Source: Hawksworthiomyces lignivorus (lineage: Eukaryota > Ascomycota > Sordariomycetes > Ophiostomatales > Ophiostomataceae). From it: a DNA stretch of 64,000 nt. Where the stretch lies: NCBI GenBank assembly GCA_002917075.1, contig NTMA01000059.1:250097-314096 (forward strand), read 5' to 3'. The notes under the pieces were generated by a model, which saw only the letters and a program-made list of their open reading frames with translations, had not been told where the DNA came from and ran no database searches. How positions within the stretch are numbered: the first letter of the stretch is position 1; each line of letters begins with the position of its first letter. This document shows positions 21,882 through 31,965 of this stretch, piece after piece. The position numbers were made by a program, and so were the translations under genes.

Positions 21882-23770
21882 TTAAGCCAGGGCAACTAAG
21901 CCGATCATGGCGGCGACGACTGCCAAGGCGGCAGGAGCTCGCTTGTGCTGGGCACCGGCTGTGGTCACGGGTACCGGCGGCGCACCTCCTGGACCCGGAC
22001 CTGCGCCTCCCCCTGGAGCACCGCCCGGAACAACCACAATCGGCGCTGCCGGAGGCGCTGGAGGAGCAGGTGCAGGCGCAGCTGGCGGCGCAGGAATTGG
22101 TGCAGCCGGCGGAGCAGGTGGAGCAGGCGGAACAGGCGGAACAGGCGGAGCAGGCGGAGCAGGCGGAGCAGGTGGAGCTGGAGGAGCGGGGACCGGTGCA
22201 GCCGGAGGTTTAGGGGCTGGCGCAGCTGGCGGTGCTGGAGCTGGCGCAGGCAGTGGCGCTGGGGCAGGTGCGGCCGGGGGTGCTGGGGCAGGTGCGGCTG
22301 GCGGCGCAGGGGCTGGTGCAGCTGGAGGCGCTGGAGCCGGGGGCGCCGGAGCTGGAGGTGCTGGTGGCGCTGGAGGCGCAGGAGCCGGTGGAGGAGTAGG
22401 AGGAGCCGCGGGAGGAGCCGGCGCGCTCTCTGGCGGGGGTACAGGCGCACTCTTTGCTGGGGGGGCTGGAACGCTTTCTGCGGGCGGCGCAGGCCAGCTC
22501 TGTGCAGGGGGTGTGGGAGCACTTTCTGCTGGAGGCGCTGGAGGTGCTGGAGGCGACATCCCAGGAGGGCATGGAGTGGTCGGGGCCGGTGGAGCCGGTG
22601 GCGTGCTCTCGGCTAGAGGTGCGGGCCAGCTCTTATGGGAAGCGGGAAGAGTACTCTCCTCCGGGGGCGCTGGAGGTGACATACCGGGAGGGCATGGCGT
22701 GGTTTCAGCAGGCGGAGCCGGTGATACACTCTTGGCCGGTGGCGCAGGCCAGCTCGCTGGAGGAGGTGCTGGAGACGACATGCCGGGAGGGCATGGAGGA
22801 GTCACTGCAGGAGGAGCTGGTCCGGTTTCTGCCGGCGGCGCTGGCCAGCTCTGTGCGGGGGGGGCAGAGGCACTTTTCGCGGGAGGTGCTGGAGGTGTCG
22901 GAGGCGACATCCCGGGAGGGTATGGGGTACTCTCAGAAGGTGGCTTGGGACCACCATTCGGCGGACCACCAGTGGCGCTCCAAGATGGGTGGGGTGGAGC
23001 TGGCTCTGCCGGCGGCCACGGAGAGCCTCCAGCTGGAGGAGCTGGAGAACCACCACCATTGGGCGGAGCAGGAGCACCAGGCGGAGCAGGAGCGCCGCCA
23101 GATGCAATAGGGGCACCACCGGGTGGAGCAGGTACACCGCCAGATGGAGCAGGAACATTATTGGAAGGTGCTGGAGCGCCGTTGGGCGGAGCGGGGGCGC
23201 CGTTAGACAGCGCAGGGCCGGCATTGGATGGAGCAGGAGCGCCATTTGGTGGAGCAGGTGCACCGTTTGGCAGAGTAGATGCACCATTTGGCGGGGCCGG
23301 AGCGCCATTTGGCGGCACAGGAGCTCCATTAGATGGAGCAGGAGCACCATTTGGTGGCGCAGGTGCACCGTTTGGCGGAGTAGATGCACCATTTGGCGGA
23401 GCAGGAACCCCATTAGATGGAGCCGGGCCGCCATTTGGCGGCACAGGAGCTCCATTGGGTGGCGTGAGGGCCCCATTACCGCCAACATTGGAAGGAGCAC
23501 TTCCTGATGTTATCAAACTAGTTGGCGAAGTGGGGATGACAGGGCTAGGCACGGATGTTCCCGATGTGGGCGAGCTGGCACGAATGGTTAACTAAAAGAG
23601 CAGATGTGGCACAATTTGCAAGGAAGGATAGGCGGTGGACAAGCATACGATGTAGCTGGAAAGGAGCCTCCGGAGACATTGCTAATACCGCCGCCCTGAC
23701 GAGCACGAATATGGGCAGCCAGTGTCGATGACGCCAAGAGAAATACAATGGAGATGAATTTCATTTTCAT
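21882..23770 (-). CDS. Secreted proline-rich repeat protein with GPI-anchor-like tail
   Basis: Predicted exons 23770-23649 and 23574-21882, giving 604 residues. The 74-bp intron has donor GTATGC, branch TTAAC and acceptor GCCAG. The start is chosen because MKMKFISIVFLLASSTLAA is a good signal peptide; an in-frame ATG upstream (23824) would bury it. The mature protein is almost entirely Pro/Ala/Gly. The first half has PPNGAPAPPNGAP-type repeats, the middle has Pro-Ala-Glu-Ser blocks containing CPPGMSPPAPP, and the last third has PAPPAAPAPAPP. The C-terminus is a hydrophobic stretch (LAVVAAMIGLVALA) after a basic HKR, as in GPI-anchored cell-wall proteins. I infer a surface or cell-wall role. 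The conserved CPPGM cysteine units recur about five times. The Gly-rich frame on the opposite strand is a shadow. Confidence 0.72.
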
Positions 23771-26677
23771 TAATGTGACATATGTTCTGACAACAGGCAT
23801 AGTACGCCCAGAAGATATAAACAAAATAGTGCCAAAACGAGAGAGACCAGAGAGACAAGACTCTCTTGTAAGTCTAGTATGACAAGTAACGAGTGGTTCT
23901 GGAGAGAATGAGTATGAGAAAGAAGGAAGAAGGGCAATCGAAAAGAGAGGGAGAGAAGACAGTAAAGGGGGGAAAGAAGGGAAGAAAAAAATTAATCTAG
24001 CATAGGCAGGGAAGGGTGGAAAGTAGATATATATGTTGCAATACGCTCATCAAGGAAGTTGGAACAAAATAACAACCATGACCTTGTTCTGAATGGCAAC
24101 ACTGTGTCAGTCAAGGGGTTACGAAAGTCATGTCGAAATAGAAGCAAGCCATAAGCAGGATACCAGGTAGGAGGTTCCCGTAGTTTGTCAGCTCTTAACA
24201 TACGATAAAGTATATTTAACAAGAAATAAAAAGAGCTAGAGCTTTTAAGAATCTCATCGTAGCTAATTCGAAGTGTACGAATAGCAGCCTCGAGTCTGTG
24301 TCTGTATTCGAGATTTATGTACATGGGATATGTGCATGTTTAGATCACAGCAACCAAGATAAGCCAAATAACAAGCATAAAAAACAATTCAACTTGAAAG
24401 AGAATCTGTACTGAGCTAAATAGAAAAGATACAGCGCTCTAGGATGTAGCAGAAGCCAAAGTCCATTAAGAATTCTCTAGATATAGCTTATATTCAGAGA
24501 TTAGGACTCAGTGTGCAACTATTTAAACGACTGTCTGCATCTAGCAACAACTGGCTTCAATTTCTATCTCAGATGGTTGCCTTTCAGTGTATTGTATGCT
24601 TAGAGAATTTCATGAACAGATGTTACAATGCTTCATTGTACACCCCGTATCCATGAAATCGTAATGTTTCGTGATAGCACATCGGTTTGTACAAATTTCA
24701 TCTTATCAATTTCTTCAAGGGAGATGGCCAGTGAGGTTGTATGCCGGTGAACCAACGATGTTGGGCGATTAGCTGTACGCTCGCTACCGTATCTTGTGAA
24801 TGACACGGAGACGAAAGAAGAATAAAAATAAACAAAAAAAGCATCTAGACTTAATGATAGTGCAGGCATGAAGATGGCTCCCATCTTTTTCCACTTTCTT
24901 TTTGCGCCCCGCTTCTTTTCAAGAATCCGTATGCCTCAACAGAAAGCTGCCATAGGGATGGTCGTCTAATAGAGGTTATATACAACAAGCATGGATAGTA
25001 ATAGAGAAAGGGATAATGCTGAGTAGTTATGAACAGTTGGTTCCATCATACTGTAGGATTTGAACTTGGAGTCAGCCTTCAAGACACAGACATTACACTG
25101 GTTGACTTTATTTTCTAGATTTCGTTTTGATTTTTATTTACGTATGACATATTTCACATGCTTCTAGTATTACTAGTTCACTTACTGCATATGAGTCGAT
25201 TTGTGCAAGCCAAATGTCAAGTACGAAGCATTTTAGATATCTCAGAGAATCCAAACTCAAATGCTAGGAAACCTCCTTGTGCGAGGAAAACATCGTATGG
25301 CCGGCATACATGGCATAAATTATATGGTCATGTCCGCTTTGAAGATAGTTGGATACCACACATGACACATGGGAATGTATAGAATGGTAGCGTAACACTG
25401 TCCAGTCTCCTCGTCTACCTCATCCTTGCCTCATCCTCGAAGATTTTCATGCTCCCTTATCCCTTGAGGTTTTGTACTATGGAAGGCTTCTCTTCTACAG
25501 TGCTGCACAATATATTGCTCGCAAGCATACCACTTTTCTTGTATCTGAAAATATATCCAGATTCGATGAGTTGTGCTTCCTTTTACTGAGTCAGAATGAT
25601 GATATCACTATTACTACATAATTGCGTATACTCTTGACCGCAGCGGACACTAACCACTAATAACGACATCAGGTCATGGTCCACCTTTCACAAGTTCGTA
25701 GTAAGATCAAAGCATCCTTACGGCCATGGGGGTCATGAAAGCCGTCGGCACTTTAAGACGTTCTACCTCCGTAAAGACCGAAGTGCCAGACAGTTCAACA
25801 GTCATAGGTGAGCATCGCACCCTACCTCTGATGAAACTTCTTAGAATGGCTTCCGGTATATTATAAAGTTTGCGCTTGGCTATCGCCAGTTGCGCTCGGA
25901 TCGTCCTCGATTACCTGGACATGCAGATCTATCTGGAATCTCGACTTACCTCTTGTGCCCTAGTGTTCTTCCAATAGAGTAAAGAAGTTCTGTTCAGGAG
26001 TGCAAAAGGTTCCGACGGCCTAATTGCTCCACCGGAAGTTCCGGCGACCGGAAGAGAAGTCTTGAATAAAGTAAGCCTCTCGCACCAATTCGGACGTCGG
26101 ACTAGTTGTTTCACAGTCAATGCAGATGCTTGAAGGCAACATCTTCCTCCGACGCGTTATGGTTGCTTATTTTTTTAGTGTCAGCCTCCTTATTCCTTCC
26201 TAGTGAAAGTTTTCAATATAAAGTCCTGCGTGAATCGGTACCTTTGGAGAAGATAGGACGGGGTAGTATCAAGGCGAATTGGCCAATGGGAACTATATGT
26301 TTTATAAATTGTGCCCACTTTTTGTCTTTGTCTTTTGAGTCGATTCACGGACGTCAGATATCAATTCACAGGAGGCAGCGCGACATATTATACAACGTAA
26401 CGGCTTGGCAACTCCCAAAACTTCGCAAAGGCTCCGGCATTGCTTATAAATTTTAATTCGGCAACAGACTGTTATGCCGGCGTCAAACTCCGTATTATCT
26501 ACCTGCTACGAGAAGCCCGGAGCATCCTGGCACTACAGCATGGGTAACTGGCCAAGATATAATGGCTTACACCGGCCTCATATCATTGTTGCAGTTCAAT
26601 AGAATCTATTCTTCATCTTCCCAGGTTTAATACATACCCAATCACTCATTGACTACTTGCTCTCTGCTTCTAGCATA
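23771..26677. other. 2.9-kb intergenic region
   Basis: This lies between the divergent proline-rich and DUF2855 genes, so it carries both promoters. Frames such as 23992-24324 (minus, 110 codons), 25158-25382 and 26106-26456 have no recognisable domain, intron signals or codon bias. The stretch just before 26678 ends in TTCTAG, which may close an intron in the 5' leader of the DUF2855 gene. No tRNA could be folded (see rejected items). Confidence 0.45.
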
Positions 26678-27916
26678 ATGGCGGCTGCAGACAACCAAAT
26701 TCAAGTCTTCTCTCGCACAGACTACACGGAGCAGCATGTGGTCTCCGTTCCGCCCCTCTCTGCCCCTCTGGGACCGAACGCGGTGCGCGTCCGCTCTTCG
26801 CTGCTCTCCCTCATCATGAACAATATCACCATGGCCAGCCACCCCGAGCTCAAAATCGGCTGGTGGGACGTGTACGTGCAGCCGGCCAACACGCCGGCGC
26901 CGTTCAACGACACGACCAAGTACGGCCGCGTCGGCACCTGGGGCTGGGGCACGGTGCTTGAGAGCAACGTGGACGGCATCGCGCCGGGAGCGCGTCTGTT
27001 TGGCTTCTTCCCGATCGCGTCGCTGCCCACCGACTTCCAGATGAAGCCGGCCGGGGCGCCGGGCATCTTCTTCGAGACCAGTCCGCACCGGGCGGCGGCA
27101 AAGAAGGCGTACAACACGTACGAGCTGCACCCGGCGGACGCGGCGGACGACGCCACCAGCCAGGCGCTGGACGCGCTGGCGAAGCCCACGTTCCGCCTCT
27201 CCTACCTGTTTGCGCGCTACGGCTACGACCCGACGCGGCGCATCCACCCGGCGTCTCCAGACCAGCCGTGGACGGCGGCGGACGCCGACCTCACAGACGC
27301 CGTCGTGGTGCTCGTCGGCGCGACGTCCAAGACGGCGCTTGCCTTTGCCTACATGCTGTCGCTGCCCGACCAGCCCACGAAGCCGCGGCGTGTGGTGGCG
27401 CTGACGAGCACCGAGTCTGCGGCGTACGCGGAGGCGACCGGCTGGTACACGGATGTGGTCGCGTACGAGGACGCCGAGCGGGTGGCCCAGCTCGCGGCCG
27501 GCGCGCACAAGGTCGTGATCGTCGAATACGGCGGTCGCCAAGACGCGGCGCGCCGCGTCTTCGGCGCGGTGCAGAAGGAGGGGGCGGCTGCGGTGCAGTT
27601 CCTCGCCGTGGGCGGCGAGGCCAAGAAGGACGGAATGAAGTTCACACCCGAGACAATCCAGGCGTTGACAGAGCAAGGCGTCATCTTGGTGGATGTCTTC
27701 GCTATGACCGAGGCGACGGAGGCTCTGCTCGGGGAGAGCGGCAAGGCAAAGCTGAACGAAGAGTATGACGCCGCTTTTGGGGAGTTCAAGAAGAAGGGCG
27801 GCTTTCCAGGTATGAAGATTGTTTGGGGCAATGGCATAGAGCAGTTTTCCAAGACCTACCAGAAAATGTGTGACGGAGAGGTAAAGTCGGATGTGTCTTA
27901 CATGTTCAAGGTGTAA
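26678..27916 (+). CDS. DUF2855 family protein
   Basis: A single exon of 412 residues from ATG 26678 (MAAADNQIQVF). The open frame extends 21 nt upstream only through non-ATG codons. It matches the DUF2855 (PF11017) pattern: an N-terminal stretch ending in NNITMA, then GRVGTWGWGTVLES, GARLFGFFPIAS, the HRAAAKKAYNTY segment, a Rossmann-like core with LVGATSKTALAFAYMLS and VVALTSTESAAYAEATGWYT, and a late WGNGIEQF. The layout resembles medium-chain dehydrogenase/reductases (GroES-like part, then Rossmann part), so an NAD(P)H-dependent redox role is possible but unproven. No catalytic residue can be named. Codons are strongly GC-ending. No partner gene is evident next to it. Confidence 0.88.
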   Translation: MAAADNQIQVFSRTDYTEQHVVSVPPLSAPLGPNAVRVRSSLLSLIMNNITMASHPELKIGWWDVYVQPANTPAPFNDTTKYGRVGTWGWGTVLESNVDGIAPGARLFGFFPIASLPTDFQMKPAGAPGIFFETSPHRAAAKKAYNTYELHPADAADDATSQALDALAKPTFRLSYLFARYGYDPTRRIHPASPDQPWTAADADLTDAVVVLVGATSKTALAFAYMLSLPDQPTKPRRVVALTSTESAAYAEATGWYTDVVAYEDAERVAQLAAGAHKVVIVEYGGRQDAARRVFGAVQKEGAAAVQFLAVGGEAKKDGMKFTPETIQALTEQGVILVDVFAMTEATEALLGESGKAKLNEEYDAAFGEFKKKGGFPGMKIVWGNGIEQFSKTYQKMCDGEVKSDVSYMFKV

Positions 27917-28956
27917 TGCGTTGTTCTAGTTGCCGGGTTGAGTAAAAAGAAAAAAGTCTTCCACACGTACATGATGTACCTAAAGTATATTCTTTTATGA
28001 GCGTTCTGGCTTTGCTCTCCGTCCTGTTTTCCTTAGACTTAAAAGATATATGCTTTCTATTGTGTAGGTCGTATCCAATTTTAACACCAATGCGTTGCGA
28101 TGTAAGACGGTCTAGTTGCTTGGAACTAGCAAGAAAAGCTGGTATCCTCCTGACTGGATGCCATTGAACCTTAAACTTTAATTTTAATTCTTGCATTACT
28201 AGCTCGCCTTTCCTATCAAGAGTCGTCGGTATAAACCCGAGAGGAATTTCTGTCATCGAAGTGAAATAGTTCATTGAATGTAAAAATGAAGAGGCCGCCA
28301 CTATCTTCATCAAGTATTTGAGAGAAGAATGATCCACTTGGATGCGCCCAAAAAAATAAAAAATAAAAAAAGGAAATAAAACAGAGGAAACTCGAGCAAA
28401 TCGGCGGGATCTTACATTAATGACACCAAGGGAATGCAGATAGTACCTTCTGTCGCTGATCTGACTGTACTCGACTACTCGGAGACTCCGTGGACTATAC
28501 CTGCAGATGATCAAGAGCCAGTCTTACATCTAATCTCATCTCAAATACCGCTGCTGTTCACGTCGAGCTGACACTCGTGTACTGTGTCGAATTAAAGCTC
28601 ACGAACGCTTGGGGCTGAGCAAACACAGCTCTAAATCGTTGGTGCGGGGTTCCAAAAAGCGCTTCTTGCTGCGTGTTTCTACTTGTGTAAGAATGGGTCC
28701 ATCGATCATCCAAGAAGCGTCATTTTGCTAGACACGAGTCCGTTGTTTCGAGCTGACAAGCTTTTCTGAGACACAGAAATTTCCAGGATTTCAGGGTATT
28801 AACATAAAAATAGCGGAAGCCAGCGAGATTGTTAAATTGACAGAGCTTGCCTCTCAGCTTCTTGCTCCTTCTGGACTTTTTACGTCAAAGAAAACAGGGA
28901 CAAAGAGGCAAGCAGTAACAGCTTATCAATAAAGATCAGCCAAGGGCGAAGTAAAT
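27917..28956. other. Intergenic region before the phospholipase C gene
   Basis: About 1 kb. A minus-strand frame (ATG at 28310, stop at 27906, 134 codons) has no recognisable domain and overlaps the end of the DUF2855 gene, so I do not call it. The rest is likely the 3' region of the DUF2855 gene and the promoter of plc1. Confidence 0.4.
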
Positions 28957-31599
28957 ATGGCTGAAACACCGGCGCCGAAGGCTGCGGCGCTATCACCAGC
29001 GGTGACGACGTCGACAACGGCACCAGCGGCAGCTGATGTTGTAGTAGCAGCTCCTGTGCTGTCGCACCTAACCCGCATCTTCAATGCACACGCAGACAAG
29101 ACGGACCACAAGTGGCACGAGGACGACGTAGCCACCTTTTTCTCGCGCGTCCAGGGTGGCGATGCAGCCACGTCCGTGCCGGTGACCGAGATGGACTTCA
29201 GCGCTTTTCTCCACTACATTACCTCGCCCGCAGCCGATGCCAGGAGGCCGCATCCTCCCCAGGACGTCGACACGTACCCGCTGTCGAGCTACTTTATCAA
29301 CTCCAGCCACAACACCTACCTCACCGGAAACCAGCTGTACAGCAATGCCAGTACTGAGGCATACCGCAACGTGCTGGAGCGCGGCTGCCGGTGCATCGAG
29401 GTTGACGTGTGGGACGGCGAAGACGATGACGACAGCGCCTCGTCATCCGACGAGGAGGGCGGCGGGAAGACGAGAAAAGCCAAGGGCAACAACAACGGCG
29501 CCGACAATGACAGCAGCAGTGACGAAGACCCGGCCGCCCGCCAGAAGAAGATCGCCGCTCGCAAGGAGATGGTGCGGCGGGCCAAGGAGAAGCTGCCCTC
29601 GTCGCTGACGTCGCGGTTTTCCAAGACGACGCTGGGCCGCCGGTTCGAGAACTATGTGGAGAAGAAGATTGAAGGGAAGCCTCTGCCCACTGCCGCTCCT
29701 GCTCCTGTTGCTGCTGCTCCTGCTGCCTCTCCTGCTGCTGCTGCTGCAGTAACCGCCAGCGCAAAACCTTCCTCTGCAGAACAGGCCGCGACCCCAGTAG
29801 AGCCCCGCGTGCTGCACGGCCACACGCTCACCAAGGAGGTGCCGTTCCGCGACGTGTGCGCCGCCATCCGCGAGTACGGCTTCCGGACGACAGACCTGCC
29901 GCTAATCGTCAGCCTTGAGGTGCACTGCAAGGCGCAGCAGCAGGACGTCATGGTGCAGATCATGGAGCAGGAGTGGAAGGGCCTGCTACTGACCCCGCGC
30001 GACAAGGACGCCGACGCGCTGCCGTCGCCGGGCAGCCTGCGCAACAAGATCTTAGTCAAGGTCAAGTACGTCCCGCGCGGCCACGATGGCGCAGCCCCCC
30101 TGGCAGCAGCAGACGGGGAGGACGCTGGCGGCGTCACAGGCTCGCTGGCCAAGGTAGCATCCGAAACGTCGACAGCATCATCTGGCACGACGACGCCGGC
30201 AAAAGCGGCTGCTGCCAAGAAGCCCTCCAAGATTATCAGGGCGCTGAGCCAGCTGGGCATCTACACGCAGGGCGTCTCCTTCAAGAGCCTATCTCAACCC
30301 GAGGCCCACATGCCGACGCACGTCTTTTCGCTGTCCGAGAAGAGCCTCATGGAGGTTCACGCCAAGCACGGCCCGGCACTATTCCACCACAACCGCTGCT
30401 TCTTGATGCGGGCCTACCCGTCGGGTCTGCGAATCACGTCGTCCAATCTGGACCCGGCCAAGTTCTGGCGCAAGGGCGTCCAGATTGCAGCCCTCAACTG
30501 GCAAAATTGGGACGAGGGGATGATGCTGAATGATGGTCAGTACAAGATTTCCCTCTGCCATTTTCTCTAAAAAGCATAAGCAGGGTTGCTGATATAATAC
30601 AAGCAATGTTTAACGGCACGGGAGGCTACGTTCTCAAGCCAGAAGGTATGTAAAGATCTTCACGCGGCATCAAATGAAAAAGAAAAAAAGTCAGTATAGC
30701 CATCCTCATCCCGCTAACCAACATCTCTTCCTTCTTCTCCATGTACAGGCTACCGTGCAGATCAGCTGCGCGCAGCTGAGCAGCAAGCCAAGGCTGCCGC
30801 CGACAAACCGGTCACCACGACCTTTGCGCCGCCGCCGACGGCCCCTGTGGCAGGCCCTGCGCTTCCCGTCGCGATCACCATGCTCAACCTGTCCATCACC
30901 TTCTTTGCCGGCCAGGGCGTGTACCTGCCGATCAAGAGCAGCAGCAGCAGCGGCGAGGCCACGCCAGTGTCTTCGCCGCCGCCGTCGCGCGCCGCCACCA
31001 CGCTCTCCTCGTGGTCTTCTTCGCTGTCGTCGGCCGCCACTGCCGCCGCCACGGCCGCCGCCGCCGCCGCTGCCTCCGCTGGGTCTTCGACCAACAGCCA
31101 GCGCCCGCTGCGCCCCTACGTCAAGGTCGAGCTACACGTAGACGACCGCCCCGAGCAGCCTGACGTGGCCGGCGATGTCAGCGGGGCTGGCGGGGCTGGC
31201 GATGACAAGGAAAAGGACAAGGAGGGCGAGTACAAGGCGCGGACCCGCGTCGCCAAGGAGGGCACGGGCAGCGACCCGGACTTTGGCCAGGAGGTCGTCA
31301 GCTTTCACGACGTCCCGATGGCCGCCCTGCTGCCGCCGCCGACCCACCAGGCAGGCGGCGCCGCTGCAGCTGCCACCGCCGCTGCCTCTGCTGCCGCGGC
31401 GGCATCTGCCCTGTCGTTCGTCCGCTTCCTCGTCAAGGACACCGCCGGCGCCATGCACCGCGACCCGCTCCTGGGCTGGGCCGCCGTGCGTCTAGACCGC
31501 CTGCAGCCCGGCTACCGGCTGGTCCACCTGCGGGACCCGGTGCACGGGCGTCCCTCCGGGGGCCTGCTGCTCGTCAAAATTGAAAAGCAGGTGGCGTGA
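28957..31599 (+). CDS. plc1: Phosphoinositide-specific phospholipase C (delta-like)
   Basis: Hydrolyses phosphatidylinositol 4,5-bisphosphate to inositol trisphosphate and diacylglycerol at the membrane in a calcium-dependent way. Three exons, 28957-30535, 30604-30645 and 30749-31599, give 823 residues. The introns have donors GTCAGT and GTATGT and acceptors ACAAG and TACAG. The second exon (42 nt) encodes [14 protein letters not shown], needed to complete the Y-box. Domains: short EF-hand-like N-terminus (about 35-90), X-box with SSHNTYL (His118), EVDVWDG and LHGHT (His289), Y-box about 425-545, then a C2 domain (about 575-820) with long Ala/Ser-rich insertions. There is no PH domain. An acidic, lysine-rich insertion of about 130 residues splits the X-box between EVDVWDG and the second catalytic His. 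The catalytic residues I can check are present. Confidence 0.93.
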
Positions 31600-31965
31600 G
31601 AAGAATGAAAAGCGGTGGTTTGTAGTTTTGGGTTCAAACTTGAATTTCTTGCATTCACTCTTTTTTTCGTCTGGCCCGATTTCAGCATTGTAGCCGGAGA
31701 TGCACACGCTTTCACGAAATATGATTTGTCTTTTTTCCCATCTCGTCTTGACGTGCTTCGTCTGCTTTTATAGAACGTGAACAAACACATTATGAATAAG
31801 TCTGTAGCGAAGTGAATTGCAAAACAGTCCATGCCTATCCAAGAACACCTTAAATTAAGAACACCGCCGTCGTTACAGTTTCCCTCCTTTGCCATAATCA
31901 TGAGATAACAAAATCACAGCACCGAAAATCGCGCTACCAGTCATCGCCCTTTCGTCTCCCTTCTC
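31600..31965. other. Convergent 3' region between plc1 and arp8
   Basis: 366 bp between two stop codons facing each other. It should contain the terminators and polyadenylation sites of both genes. Nothing else is seen. Confidence 0.4.

Noticed and set aside
21907..23595. 562-codon Gly/Ala-rich open frame on the plus strand
   Set aside because: It is the antisense of the proline-rich gene. The minus strand has a signal peptide, an intron with a good branch site and a GPI-like tail; the plus frame has none of these.
25040..25120. tRNA-like B-box (minus-strand GTTCAAATCC) with D-arm-like sequence
   Set aside because: The T-arm, anticodon arm and acceptor stems do not pair. At most it is a tRNA-derived fragment.
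25726..25809. Short frame MGVMKAVGTLRRST ending at a GTGAGC that could be a donor site
   Set aside because: It resembles a dehydrogenase start only superficially and no continuing exon was found.
27906..28310. 134-codon minus-strand frame downstream of the DUF2855 gene
   Set aside because: No recognisable domain, it overlaps the end of a real gene, and it has no supporting splice or codon evidence.
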